Source of the DNA: an uncultured Bacilli bacterium
GTDB lineage: Bacteria > Bacillota_I > Bacilli_A > RF39 > UBA660
DNA length: 23,801 nt
Direction of reading: 5' to 3'
Assembly: GCA_944363895.1 (NCBI GenBank)
Contig: CALVVP010000048.1
Location: 1-23,801, forward strand
Both the position numbers and the translations under genes were made by a program. Shown in pieces: positions 1 through 8,066 of the stretch (position 1 is its first letter; each line of letters begins with the position of its first letter). The notes under the pieces were generated by a model. That model saw only the letters and a program-made list of their open reading frames with translations, did not search any database and was not told the origin of the DNA.

Positions 1-3
1 CAA

Positions 4-20
4 CTCCTATTTATATTATA
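4..20 (-). promoter_or_regulatory. Extended -10 promoter and ribosome site of a gene off the left edge
   Basis: Read on the minus strand, TGGTATAAT (an extended -10; TATAAT at 15-20) is followed by AGGAG at 4-8, a Shine-Dalgarno sequence. The coding region must begin just beyond position 1, so its product cannot be told. There is no good -35 box, which fits an extended -10 promoter. Confidence 0.55.
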
Positions 21-71
21 CCATAACTTAACTTCATTAACTAAATAGTATCTTATTTTAAATATTAATTT

Positions 72-90
72 GCCACCTAAACGCCACCTA
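72..90. repeat. Tandem GCCACCTA repeat, period 11
   Basis: GCCACCTA occurs at 72-79 and again at 83-90. On the minus strand this reads TAGGTGGC twice. It is conspicuously GC-rich for this sequence and lies between the small-RNA terminator and the promoter of the gene off the left edge. Its role is unknown. Confidence 0.5.
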
Positions 91-120
91 GACCAAAATA
101 AAAAGACCTTAAAGCCTTAT

Positions 121-219
121 AAACAAACAAAATGAGACGCCGTAGCGTCTCTTCAGGGGGTTTGGTTGGGTCAACTCACGCAATAATGTAGTAAGAGACC
201 CAAGCGTGGATACCACGCA
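121..219 (-). ncRNA. Putative small RNA with three hairpins and C-rich linkers
   Basis: A consensus promoter (226-254) is followed by about 85 nt with no open frame and clear secondary structure. Hairpin 1 is GCGTGG-TAT-CCACGC (204-218). Stem 2 is TTGGGTC/GACCCAA (166-172 with 197-203) and abuts hairpin 1, with a 24-nt loop. An intrinsic terminator follows: GAGACGC-TACG-GCGTCTC (134-151) with a T-rich tail. The linker before the terminator reads CCAAACCCCCTGAAG on the RNA strand and should be single stranded, a pattern seen in Firmicutes regulatory RNAs that pair with G-rich ribosome sites (RsaE/RoxS type). Part of the stem 2 arm, GTCTCTT, can also pair with AAGAGAC in the terminator 5' arm, so an attenuator-like switch is possible. 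I do not recognise a named family; it is not SRP RNA or tmRNA by motif. Confidence 0.7.
134..151 (-). terminator. Intrinsic terminator of the small RNA
   Basis: A perfect 7-bp stem (134-140 with 145-151) with a 4-base loop is followed on the minus strand by ATTTTGTTTGTTT. Confidence 0.8.
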
Positions 220-225
220 ATTATA

Positions 226-254
226 ATTATAAATAAGAATTTACAAATTGTCAA
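226..254 (-). promoter_or_regulatory. Consensus sigma-A promoter of the small RNA
   Basis: TTGACA (249-254), a 17-bp spacer and TATAAT (226-231) match consensus at every position. Transcription should start near 219, directly at the first hairpin. The -35 box lies 17 bases beyond the recG stop codon. Confidence 0.85.
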
Positions 255-270
255 GTTTTTTAACAACTTA

Positions 271-2238
271 TTAATCCAAACTGTTAAGCTCTTTTAAAAT
301 ATCATATATGTATTGATAACATGGATTATAATGATTCATAAACTCTAAACTATCTTCTTTAGCTTTAACAACTAAACTAAAATCTTTTTTTAAATCAGCT
401 AATTTAAATTGCATATCGCCACTTTGTCTAACCCCAAATAAATCACCACTGCCTCTTAATTTAAAATCCGCTTCACTCACTGCAAAACCATCGTTAGTCT
501 TAATTAAAATCTTTAACCGTTCAGCTTCTTGATTACTAATCATAATAAAATAAGATTGTAAATCACTTCGCCCAACGCGACCTCTTAATTGATGTAGAGC
601 CGATAAACCAAACCGATAACTGTCAAAAACAACCATCATTGTCGCATTAGGGACATCAACACCAACTTCTATAACTGTCGTACTAATTAAAATTTGAATT
701 TTATTATTTTTAAAATTGTCCATGACTTCTTCTTTTTCTTTATTAGATAATTTGCCATGCATCATACCAACTGTAAACAATTTACCAAATGCCAAATTCA
801 TTTTATCTTGCAATTTTATTACATTTTCTAATTGTATTTTATCACTTTCTTCAATTAAAGGCGCTATAACATAAATTTGATGACCAAGTTTTAATTGTTC
901 ATACATTTTAGTTAAAACATCTTTAATTTCACTTTCTTTTTTTAAATAGCTAATTACTTCTTTACGACCAGCCGGTTTGGTTTTAATACTTGAAATATCC
1001 ATATCGCCAAATAAAGTAATTGCATAAGTTCGGGGAATTGGTGTTGCACTCATATATAAAACATCAGGCATGATTCCTTTATTTTTTAAATTACTCCTTT
1101 GATTAACGCCAAATCTGTGTTGCTCATCAGTAATGACAAGTCCTAAATTTTTATACTTAACATCATTACTAATTAAAGCATGAGTACCAATAACAATATC
1201 AATATCCCCATTTTCTAATCCAGTATAAATTTCTTTTTTTTCTTTAGCTTTTAGTTTGCCAGTTAATAATCCTACTTTGAGATTAGGTAATAATTTAATA
1301 ATATTATTATAATGTTGCCGGGAAAGAATTTCTGTAGGTGCCATTAAAGCACCTTGATAACCAGCTAAATAATTAATATATAACGCAATAAAAGAAACGA
1401 TTGTCTTACCACTACCGACATCACCTTGTAATAAACGATTCATTCTTTTTTCGTTAGTTAAATCATTATAAATATCTTTAACCGCTTTTTCTTGATCGAC
1501 AGTTAGTTTAAAGGGCAATTTACTAATAAAATCTAAAACTTTTTCTTTTTCCACAGTTCGCCTTAAACCTTTTTGAACTTTTTGCGATTTTAAATAATTC
1601 ATTTTCAACATAAAAATGAATAACTCTTCATATTTTAATTTATTAATAGCTAATTTAAGATTATCTAAATTAGTTGGATTATGAATTTCTTTAATACTTT
1701 TTTCTTTACTTAAAAAATTATATTTTTCATTTAAATAATCCGGAATATAATCAATTACATCAACATTAATTGTTTTAATTAAATTATTTAATTGTAAACT
1801 ATTTATTCCTGTCGTCACATGATAAACAGGTTCTATTTTAGTAGTATTTCCCAAAGGAGAAAACTTGATATCACTACAAACAATTAAATTCTTTTTTTTA
1901 TCATATTTACCGATAACTGTCAATTTCGTTCCAATAGTAATTTTGTTTTTAAAAAATCCACGATTAAAAATTGTAACTTTTACTACTTTACTACCAACAT
2001 TTAAACTAAAGTCCATTTTATCTTTATGATTTCTAATGTAGGTAACAACCGCATTAGTTTCGACAATCCCATCGATAATTATTTTATCATCTTGTTGTAA
2101 CAAATTTATATCGCTTCTTTTAATAATATCATAACGAAAAGGATAATAAGAGATTAAATCTAAAGTATCATTTATTCCTAATCTTTTTAATGTATTTACG
2201 GTTTTAGGACCAATTCCTTTAATATTTTCTAATTCCAT
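271..2238 (-). CDS. recG: ATP-dependent DNA helicase RecG
   Basis: RecG is a superfamily 2 helicase that drives branch migration and regression of stalled replication forks. An N-terminal wedge/OB region opens with IKGIGPKTVNTLKRLGI. The helicase core shows Walker A GDVGSGKT (about residues 272-279), the RecG-typical DEQHRFGV box (371-374 DEQH), MSATPIPRT, and RGRVGR near the C-terminus. The protein is 655 aa, usual for the family. An ATG ten codons further upstream (2268) is in frame, but it lies inside the spacer of the best promoter (2255-2283) and has a poorly placed ribosome site. The ATG at 2238 has AAGGTGG eight bases upstream and leads straight into the conserved N-terminus, so I chose it. 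The gene follows the ftsEX terminator and appears to be transcribed separately. Confidence 0.96.
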   Translation of the reverse strand: MELENIKGIGPKTVNTLKRLGINDTLDLISYYPFRYDIIKRSDINLLQQDDKIIIDGIVETNAVVTYIRNHKDKMDFSLNVGSKVVKVTIFNRGFFKNKITIGTKLTVIGKYDKKKNLIVCSDIKFSPLGNTTKIEPVYHVTTGINSLQLNNLIKTINVDVIDYIPDYLNEKYNFLSKEKSIKEIHNPTNLDNLKLAINKLKYEELFIFMLKMNYLKSQKVQKGLRRTVEKEKVLDFISKLPFKLTVDQEKAVKDIYNDLTNEKRMNRLLQGDVGSGKTIVSFIALYINYLAGYQGALMAPTEILSRQHYNNIIKLLPNLKVGLLTGKLKAKEKKEIYTGLENGDIDIVIGTHALISNDVKYKNLGLVITDEQHRFGVNQRSNLKNKGIMPDVLYMSATPIPRTYAITLFGDMDISSIKTKPAGRKEVISYLKKESEIKDVLTKMYEQLKLGHQIYVIAPLIEESDKIQLENVIKLQDKMNLAFGKLFTVGMMHGKLSNKEKEEVMDNFKNNKIQILISTTVIEVGVDVPNATMMVVFDSYRFGLSALHQLRGRVGRSDLQSYFIMISNQEAERLKILIKTNDGFAVSEADFKLRGSGDLFGVRQSGDMQFKLADLKKDFSLVVKAKEDSLEFMNHYNPCYQYIYDILKELNSLD

Positions 2239-2254
2239 AACAAGCACCACCTTA

Positions 2255-2283
2255 ATTATATCAAACATATTTTTGTTTGTCTA
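2255..2283 (-). promoter_or_regulatory. recG promoter
   Basis: TAGACA (2278-2283), a 17-bp spacer and TATAAT (2255-2260). The predicted start site lies only about 10 nt before the chosen recG ATG, so the leader would be very short and might begin inside the Shine-Dalgarno sequence. Confidence 0.65.
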
Positions 2284-2343
2284 TATTCCTCTCTATAAGT
2301 TATATACGCCAAAAATCGGTGATTTCCTTTTTTTTAGATAAAA

Positions 2344-2369
2344 AAAGTTTAATTTTTTGATTAAACTTT
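2344..2369 (-). terminator. Terminator of the prfB-ftsEX operon
   Basis: A 10-bp perfect stem, AAAGTTTAAT/ATTAAACTTT (2344-2353 with 2360-2369), is followed by TTTTTTATC on the minus strand. The upstream arm overlaps the ftsX stop codon. Confidence 0.8.
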
Positions 2370-3276
2370 AGATTTTTAAATATTTTCTAACTGCTCGCCA
2401 TGACCCAAACATACCAACTAAAATACCGATGGCTATTAGCGCTAAAGATACAAAATAAGTAAAAGGAAGCGGAGCAATAAGTTGAATAAATGGTGAAATA
2501 ACCTGACCATTAAAAGCATTATATAAAGCTTCATAACCGATAATAGTTACTAAAACAGGAATGACCGAACCAAATAAGCCTAAAAATAAACCTTCAAAAA
2601 TAAATGGAATTTTAATATTAATGTTTGAGGCGCCAACTAAACGCATAATTTCGATTTCTCTTTTTCGCGAAAATATGGTAATTTTAATGGTATTAGAAAT
2701 TAAGAAAGCAGTAACAATGATTAAAGCGATAACCACACCATAGCTAATTTTTTTAACAATGTCAAAAACGGATACTAATTGTTCAACCATTCCTTCACCA
2801 TATTTAACATTATAAACACCATCAATTTCGGCAATTTGATTAGCGACATTTTCCATTTGATTAATATCAGTTACTTTAATTCGAAAAGCGTCTAACAAAG
2901 GATTGTCTTCGCGATTTTCGTATTTACCTAAAATACTATCGAAATCGCTACTTTCTTCCATCATTTCTTCCGAAATAGTCATTTTATCTTCAAAAGTAAA
3001 TGATTCAACATAATTAATCATATTTATTTCATCTTTAATCTCTTCGATTCTTTCTAAACTAACATCACGGTTTAAGAAAGCGACAATCGTCATATCTCTT
3101 TCCACTGCTTTAGTAAAATTATTAACATTAAATGATAATATCATCGCGATTGAGACAACAATTAAGGTAATGATAATACAAGCGATGGAAGCTAAAGAAA
3201 GAGAAAAATTACGAAAAACACTTTTAAAGGAATCTCTAATATTTCGTCCTAAAATTCTAAATACTCGCATGGACAT
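2368..3276 (-). CDS. ftsX: Cell division protein FtsX
   Basis: FtsX is the membrane partner of the ATPase FtsE. In Gram-positive bacteria the FtsEX complex activates peptidoglycan hydrolases during division or elongation. The 302-aa protein has an N-terminal transmembrane helix (about residues 23-46), an extracellular domain of roughly 120 residues, then three more helices (about 170-197, 225-248, 265-290), the standard FtsX topology. The cytoplasmic segment SRKREIEIMRLVGAS is the typical FtsX coupling motif. The start overlaps the end of ftsE by 20 bases, with AAGGAG five bases before the ATG. A second ATG two codons later could also be used. Confidence 0.95.
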   Translation of the reverse strand: MSMRVFRILGRNIRDSFKSVFRNFSLSLASIACIIITLIVVSIAMILSFNVNNFTKAVERDMTIVAFLNRDVSLERIEEIKDEINMINYVESFTFEDKMTISEEMMEESSDFDSILGKYENREDNPLLDAFRIKVTDINQMENVANQIAEIDGVYNVKYGEGMVEQLVSVFDIVKKISYGVVIALIIVTAFLISNTIKITIFSRKREIEIMRLVGASNINIKIPFIFEGLFLGLFGSVIPVLVTIIGYEALYNAFNGQVISPFIQLIAPLPFTYFVSLALIAIGILVGMFGSWRAVRKYLKI

Positions 3277-3952
3277 ATTCTCCTTCCTTATAATCTTTAA
3301 CGATACGACCAGAATCTAATAAGATAACCCGTTTTTTCATCTTATTAACAATTTCGGTATCATGAGTAACCATAATTATCGTGGTGCCTAATTTATTAAT
3401 TTCTTCTAGGACTTTCATTATTTCCATACTCGTATTTTCATCTAAATTTCCGGTTGGTTCATCACAAATTAATAATTTAGGTCCATTAACTATTGCCCGC
3501 GCAATCGCCACCCGTTGTTGTTCTCCGCCGGATAGTTGATGAGGATAGTTTTTAGCTTTATGTTTTAATCCAACTAATTCTAAAGCTTTAATAACTTTAC
3601 TATGTACCTCTGAATTAGGTAAACCAAAAATTTCTAAAGCAAAAGCGACATTTTCATAAACCGTCGATTTAGGTAAAAGTTTGAAATCTTGAAAAACAAC
3701 GCCGATTTTTCTTCTTATTTTATAAACATTTCGATTTTTTAATTTACTAACATTTATTCCCCCAATATTAATAATTCCCGAAGTGGGTTTTTCTTCGCGG
3801 TATAACATTTTAATTAAAGTTGATTTCCCACAACCAGTTGAACCAATGATAAAAACAAATTCACCTTTTTGAATATTTAAACTTAAATCATATATTGCTG
3901 TTACACCAGTCTTATATGTCTTTTCCACATTTTTAATTCTAATTAAATCCAT
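3257..3952 (-). CDS. ftsE: Cell division ATP-binding protein FtsE
   Basis: FtsE is the cytoplasmic ABC-type ATPase that works with FtsX. All nucleotide-binding motifs are present: Walker A GSTGCGKST (residues 37-45), Q-loop VVFQDF, signature LSGGEQQR (140-147), Walker B LLICDEPTGNLD, and the H-loop histidine in VTHDTE (H197). The length of 231 aa is normal. It overlaps ftsX and follows the YitT-like gene by about 15 bases. The order prfB then ftsEX also occurs in Bacillus, here with a YitT-like gene inserted between. Confidence 0.96.
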   Translation of the reverse strand: MDLIRIKNVEKTYKTGVTAIYDLSLNIQKGEFVFIIGSTGCGKSTLIKMLYREEKPTSGIINIGGINVSKLKNRNVYKIRRKIGVVFQDFKLLPKSTVYENVAFALEIFGLPNSEVHSKVIKALELVGLKHKAKNYPHQLSGGEQQRVAIARAIVNGPKLLICDEPTGNLDENTSMEIMKVLEEINKLGTTIIMVTHDTEIVNKMKKRVILLDSGRIVKDYKEGEYVHASI

Positions 3953-3967
3953 AGACCAACATCCTTT

Positions 3968-4837
3968 CTATTTGCTTCCAATAACTTCATAAACATCAGA
4001 TACTAAAATTACCGCTTGCGGATCAAGCTCTAAAACACCTTCTTTAACCGTCACATATTCACCAGTCGGAACTACACACATAATAATTTTTAAAACATTA
4101 CCAGTATAACCACCATGACCGTCTAAAATAGTAACTCCATGACTTAATTTACTTAACAAAAATTTTTTAATAGCTGTTTCGTTACTTGTAATAATTTGAA
4201 AAGTTTTAGATTGAGAAATACCAATCATGATTTTATCGATGACAAAACTCATTACACAAACAACAATGAGCGAATAAATAACTGTCGATAGGCCGAAGGT
4301 TAAAAAGCCTAAACCGATAATAACGAAATTAGTTATTATATGACAAGTTCCAATTGGTTTTTTTAAGTATTTAGAAATTATTAAATTTATAACATCACTT
4401 CCACCAGTAGAATAATTTACCTTATATACTAATCCTGAACCAAATCCCCCAATTAAAGCCCCACAGATAACTTCGACTATTTTTTCGATATTTCCTAAAT
4501 TGATATAAGGCACTAAATAAGAGGTTCCTTCGATTAAAAAGGGATATATCATCGCCCCAATAATGGCTTTTTTAGTTGAACTAAAACCGAGACAAATTAA
4601 ACTAAGAATCGTTAAAATTATATAACTTACTAATAGAAAAATGAATGGTTTTATTCCCCATAAATCATTCGCGATAACTGATAATCCTGAAAAACCGACA
4701 ACAATATTATTCGGTAACAAAAATAAATTAAAAACCAAAGCATAAATTGCGGCTCCTAAAAAATAAATCATAAAATCTAAAAGCCAAGACCTTTTCTTTT
4801 TGACTATTTTAGGAACTTCTTTTTTTTTAAAAAACAT
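3968..4837 (-). CDS. YitT-family membrane protein (DUF161/DUF2179)
   Basis: This is a 289-aa polytopic membrane protein of the YitT family, whose role is poorly known. A basic N-terminus is followed by five or six hydrophobic helices over about residues 18-205, including the family-typical NYSTGGSDVI. A soluble C-terminal DUF2179-like domain follows (about 205-289, GVTILDGHGGYTG and a final DPQAVILVSDVYEVIG). The ATG lies two bases beyond the prfB stop, and the ribosome site AAAGGA lies in the last prfB codons, so translation is probably coupled. Its place between prfB and ftsEX suggests co-transcription but does not reveal a function. Confidence 0.88.
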   Translation of the reverse strand: MFFKKKEVPKIVKKKRSWLLDFMIYFLGAAIYALVFNLFLLPNNIVVGFSGLSVIANDLWGIKPFIFLLVSYIILTILSLICLGFSSTKKAIIGAMIYPFLIEGTSYLVPYINLGNIEKIVEVICGALIGGFGSGLVYKVNYSTGGSDVINLIISKYLKKPIGTCHIITNFVIIGLGFLTFGLSTVIYSLIVVCVMSFVIDKIMIGISQSKTFQIITSNETAIKKFLLSKLSHGVTILDGHGGYTGNVLKIIMCVVPTGEYVTVKEGVLELDPQAVILVSDVYEVIGSK

Positions 4838-4839
4838 AC

Positions 4840-5929
4840 TTATCTAATTCCTTTCAAACAACTGTTAATAAATAAATCAATATCACCATCTAATACTTTG
4901 TTAACATTGCTAGTTTCAACATTCGTTCTTAAATCTTTAACTAAGGAATAAGGATGCATAACATAATTCCTAATTTGCGAACCAAAGTTGATATCCGCTT
5001 GTTCACCTTTTAATTCTTTTAATTCTTTTTCTTGCTTTTCTACTTCGAGTTGATATAATTTATTTTTTAATATTTCTAAAGCTTTTTCTTTATTTTGAAT
5101 TTGACTTCTTTCATTTTGACAAGTTACGACAATTTTAGTCGGAAGATGGGTGATTCTAACGGCTGAGTCAGTGGTATTAACGCCTTGTCCACCAGCTCCA
5201 GTACTCCGATAAACATCGATTCTAAGATCACTTGGCTTTATTTCGATATCAATCTCCTCATTATTTATATAAGGCGTAACATCGACGGAAGCAAAAGAAG
5301 TATGACGTCTTTTATTAGCATCAAAAGGAGAAATTCTAACTAACCGATGAACACCTTTTTCATTTTTTAAATAACCGTAGACATTAATTCCATATATAAT
5401 CATTGAGACACTTTTAATTCCGGCTTCTTCCCCTTTTTGTTCATCGATTACTTCATATTTATATCCCTTTTTCTCACACCATCTGGTATACATCCGATAT
5501 AACATACTAGCCCAGTCACAACTTTCCGTTCCTCCAGCCCCTGGATGAATTTCTAATACAGCATTATATTTATCATATGGTCCATTTAATAAAACTGTAA
5601 TTTCTAATTCTTCTAGTTCTTCTTTTATTTCTGAAACTTGTTCAATTATTAAATTTCTTATTTCTTCATCATCTAAAGATAATAATTCTAAATTAGATGC
5701 AATTTTATTTTTTAAATTTGTGATTTTTTCCACAATTTTTTTTAAATTATTAACTTCATCAATAATTGTATTAGCTTTTTTTTGATCATTCCAAAAATCC
5801 GAACGATTGATAATTTTATTTAAGTCATTAATTCTTTCTTGTTTTTTTTCAACTTCAAAGTAACCTCCAAAGTTCTAAAATTTTACTTTGGTAAGAATTA
5901 TAAATATTGACTAAATTATTTTGTTCCAT
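4840..5929 (-). CDS. prfB: Peptide chain release factor 2, with programmed +1 frameshift
   Basis: RF2 ends translation at UGA and UAA. The gene is in two frames. The zero frame starts at ATG 5929 (ribosome site AAGGTGG), reads 24 codons ending ...ELWRLL and stops at TGA (5855-5857). After a +1 slip on CTT the ribosome reads GAA GTT GAA (EVEKKQERINDL, then SDFWND) from 5856 into the long frame, giving a 362-aa protein, the normal RF2 length. The slip site GGAGG-TTA-CTT-TGA has the Shine-Dalgarno-like element three bases before CTT, as in the E. coli autoregulatory site. The SPF stop-codon recognition motif (about residues 200-202) and the catalytic GGQ (about 246-248) are both present. The base after TGA is A rather than the usual C. 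Confidence 0.95.
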
Positions 5930-5951
5930 AATACCACCTTACCTATTATTT

Positions 5952-5979
5952 ATTTTAACATTTTTTTTTAATCTTGTAA
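5952..5979 (-). promoter_or_regulatory. Probable prfB operon promoter
   Basis: TTACAA (5974-5979), a 16-bp spacer ending in TGT, and TAAAAT (5952-5957). This is an extended -10 about 22 bases before the prfB ATG. Confidence 0.5.
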
Positions 5980-5985
5980 AATATT

Positions 5986-6570
5986 TTAAAAATATTTTGT
6001 CTTATCAATTTTCTTGATTTTTTCCTTATTTACTAAATATACTTCATTGGCTAACTTCATCATAGGAATATCCGATAAAGAATCGGTATAAAATTTATTT
6101 ATTTTTTGATTTTTATACTTTTTTTTAAAAGCTTTTACTTTATTATCACCAAAACAAATAAAATCTATTTGCCGATTTTTAAGATCGAATTCGGTACAAA
6201 TAATATTTTTTACTTTTAATTCATCTTTGATATGATTAATTAAAAAATTCGGACAACCTGTGATAATTAAATCATCTTCTTTTAACATTTTTAAAAATTG
6301 CGGTTTTAGTTTTCGATGATTTTTTTCCCAAAATTGTTCAACTAAACCATCGTAATTAAAATTGGCATGTTTAAAAAAGGAATTGATAATCATTTCCACA
6401 GTTTGATAAATTTTATCGATTTTTAATAAATTTAATTTATATTGAATTAATCTAAATAAAACAATTGGTAAAAATTTAATTAACCAAATATCTTTTTTTA
6501 AACTAAAGATGAAAAAGTCAAATATACTTTCTCCATCATAGATTGTACTGTCAAAATCATAAGCATTCAT
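5986..6570 (-). CDS. HAD-superfamily phosphatase (subfamily IB-like)
   Basis: This is a 194-aa haloacid dehalogenase-type hydrolase, probably acting on a phosphate ester. All four motifs are visible: DFDST (nucleophile D5, acid D7), motif II threonine in ITGCP (T104), a motif III lysine in the KVKAFKKK stretch (144-151), and DSLSDIP (D163, D167). The helical cap between motifs I and II is about 90 residues and rich in hydrophobic and basic residues, as in the phosphoserine-phosphatase/CicA-like IB group. The substrate cannot be told. A ribosome site GGTGAT precedes the ATG. It lies upstream of the prfB promoter and downstream of the terminator that ends the DUF4143 gene. Confidence 0.85.
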   Translation of the reverse strand: MNAYDFDSTIYDGESIFDFFIFSLKKDIWLIKFLPIVLFRLIQYKLNLLKIDKIYQTVEMIINSFFKHANFNYDGLVEQFWEKNHRKLKPQFLKMLKEDDLIITGCPNFLINHIKDELKVKNIICTEFDLKNRQIDFICFGDNKVKAFKKKYKNQKINKFYTDSLSDIPMMKLANEVYLVNKEKIKKIDKTKYF

Positions 6571-6607
6571 TTTATCACCATTTTATTATTTTACTATATC
6601 TAAAGAA

Positions 6608-6637
6608 AAAACAAAATAATTTTTCATATTTTGTTTT
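6608..6637 (-). terminator. Terminator downstream of the first ATPase gene
   Basis: A perfect 11-bp stem, AAAACAAAATA/TATTTTGTTTT (6608-6618 with 6627-6637), is followed by TTTTCTTTA on the minus strand. Its layout resembles the yutD terminator at 8062-8095 (shared AAAATTATT and a T-rich tail). It belongs to the duplicated flank described at 6634-6683. Confidence 0.7.
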
Positions 6638-6683
6638 AAAGCAAATGTCAATTATTTTTATATTAAAATACTGACAATCATAA
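6634..6683. repeat. Degenerate copy of the yutD 3' end (left flank of ATPase cassette 1)
   Basis: This 50-bp stretch aligns with 8092-8146, the end of yutD and the bases behind it: 37 of 45 aligned bases agree, with one 5-base gap. On the minus strand it reads YDCQYFNIKI, against YDCRYFIIKK at the true YutD C-terminus. It begins about 25 bases beyond the ATPase stop codon and runs into a similar terminator. It is best explained as a diverged duplication of the host gene's 3' end. Confidence 0.7.
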
Positions 6684-6708
6684 AGAATTTTTTATTAAAT
6701 ATTCTAAA

Positions 6709-7968
6709 TTAATTTTTTAAAGTGCCAATTGATACGACATAGACTCCATCATCACGTTTATAAGAATAAACAGCTCCGGTTAGGACAACTAAGAAGGCTG
6801 GTTCCCCACATTTTTCAATATCGACACGATCTTTAAATTTTAAAAGATTGTTAGCCGCTTCATCAATATAGCCAGCTCCCAGCTTTATTTCTATAGCACC
6901 CCAGTTCCCACTGCTCATGCGAATGATGGCATCAACCTCAAAATCTTTTTCGTCACGATAGAAAGTTATATCGCCGCCAATACTTTGCGTATATATTTTT
7001 AAATCTCGCATACAAAGTGACTCAAACATAAAACCAAAGGTGTTTAAATCCTTAATTAAATCGTTTGGTTTCATTTCAAGCACTGCTGTTGCAATAGAAG
7101 GATCGACAAAATACTTTTTAGGTTTTGTTCTAAGAGCATATTTACTTCGGAAATTTAAATTAGTAGCATTAACATCTTCAATCACAAATAATTTTTCTAA
7201 GGTGTTTAAATAATCTGTTAAAGTTGGTCTGGAAATATCATTATTAAAACTATTTTTAACATCACCTTCGATTGTAGAATAAGAAACGGGAGTTGAAATA
7301 TTTCTAGCAAGACTTCTTAATACATTTCGCATCCTTTCAGGATTTCTTTTTATACCATCTACCTGCTTAACTTCTTCGTGGATTAAAGATTTGACATATT
7401 CTTTAGCAAACCTATATTTAGCAGAACTTTTAACTTCAATTGAAGCTGGCCATCCGCCTCTTACTATAATACTTGCTATATCTTCTAATGATAATTTTGA
7501 AACACCAGAAATATCTCTACCTTCTAAAATATCATTAAAAGAAACTTCTCCTGTTGACTCACCAGATTCATATAAACTCATTGGTCGCATTAATACTCTT
7601 GATATTCGTCCAGTTCCAGTATGCATTACCGCTCCTTCACTGGGTTTAGCTGAACCTGTCAAAATGTATTGTCCTTTTTTGCCTGAATGATCAACATCAG
7701 TTCTAATTGAATCCCAAACTACTGGATACATTTGCCATTCATCAAACATTATAGGTTTTTCACCATTTAAAAATAAAGATGGTTTAGTATTTTTTATTTC
7801 ATCATATTCTTGCTTTCTATCTGGATTTTGAAACTCAATGATACTTTTAGCATGATACGATCCGGTAGTTGATTTCCCACACCATTTACATCCTTCAATA
7901 AGTACTGCTCCCATAATTTCCATTAATTCATCTATTTCTGAATCAATAACTCGTGGCAAATACTTCAT
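6709..7968 (-). CDS. AAA ATPase with C-terminal DUF4143 (PD-(D/E)XK-like) domain, cassette 1
   Basis: A 419-aa stand-alone ATPase of the AAA_14 plus DUF4143 architecture, whose biological role is unknown. Walker A is GCKWCGKST (residues 26-34), Walker B IMFDE (D76, E77), and a sensor-like TGS lies at 104-106. The C-terminal part contains EVDAII (E344, D346) and AIEIK (E360, K362), the spacing of a PD-(D/E)XK nuclease-like core. The ATG has GGGAGGG seven bases upstream. The gene has its own promoter and three 23-bp-period repeats upstream, and is flanked by direct repeats of the yutD 3' end. Its base composition seems a little less AT-rich than the neighbours by eye. These traits suggest acquired DNA. 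It is only distantly related to the ATPase at 12949-14208. Confidence 0.9.
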   Translation of the reverse strand: MKYLPRVIDSEIDELMEIMGAVLIEGCKWCGKSTTGSYHAKSIIEFQNPDRKQEYDEIKNTKPSLFLNGEKPIMFDEWQMYPVVWDSIRTDVDHSGKKGQYILTGSAKPSEGAVMHTGTGRISRVLMRPMSLYESGESTGEVSFNDILEGRDISGVSKLSLEDIASIIVRGGWPASIEVKSSAKYRFAKEYVKSLIHEEVKQVDGIKRNPERMRNVLRSLARNISTPVSYSTIEGDVKNSFNNDISRPTLTDYLNTLEKLFVIEDVNATNLNFRSKYALRTKPKKYFVDPSIATAVLEMKPNDLIKDLNTFGFMFESLCMRDLKIYTQSIGGDITFYRDEKDFEVDAIIRMSSGNWGAIEIKLGAGYIDEAANNLLKFKDRVDIEKCGEPAFLVVLTGAVYSYKRDDGVYVVSIGTLKN

Positions 7969-7994
7969 AATATCCCTCCCTTTTCTGCAAATTA

Positions 7995-8023
7995 ATTATA
8001 ACATTATTTTACAAAAAAAGCAA
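7995..8023 (-). promoter_or_regulatory. Promoter of ATPase cassette 1
   Basis: TTGCTT (8018-8023), a 17-bp spacer ending TGT, and TATAAT (7995-8000). The block TGTTATAAT...GGGAGGGATATTATG closely resembles the corresponding block in front of the second ATPase gene. Confidence 0.65.
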
Positions 8024-8066
8024 TTTTTACTTTACATTTTGAGAAAAAATTACTTTACAAAAAAAG
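8004..8066. repeat. Three direct repeats, exact 23-bp period
   Basis: TTATTTTACAAAAAAAG (8004-8020), TTACTTTACATTTTGAG (8027-8043) and TTACTTTACAAAAAAAG (8050-8066) start exactly 23 bp apart. They overlap and lie upstream of the promoter of the first ATPase gene, so they could be binding sites for a regulator. They may equally be iteron-like sites of the cassette. Confidence 0.7.

Noticed and set aside
2058..2066. TTCGACA inside recG as a Spo0A box
   Set aside because: It lies within coding sequence with no promoter beside it; a similar one in nrdG is rejected for the same reason.
4840..5733. prfB as a 297-aa gene starting at an internal GTG
   Set aside because: The upstream frame plus the CTT-TGA slip site restores the full-length family N-terminus and a proper ribosome site.
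6623..6651. TTGACA-17-TATGAA as a promoter for the HAD gene
   Set aside because: The -10 is poor and falls in the terminator hairpin; the TTGACA is part of the duplicated yutD end.
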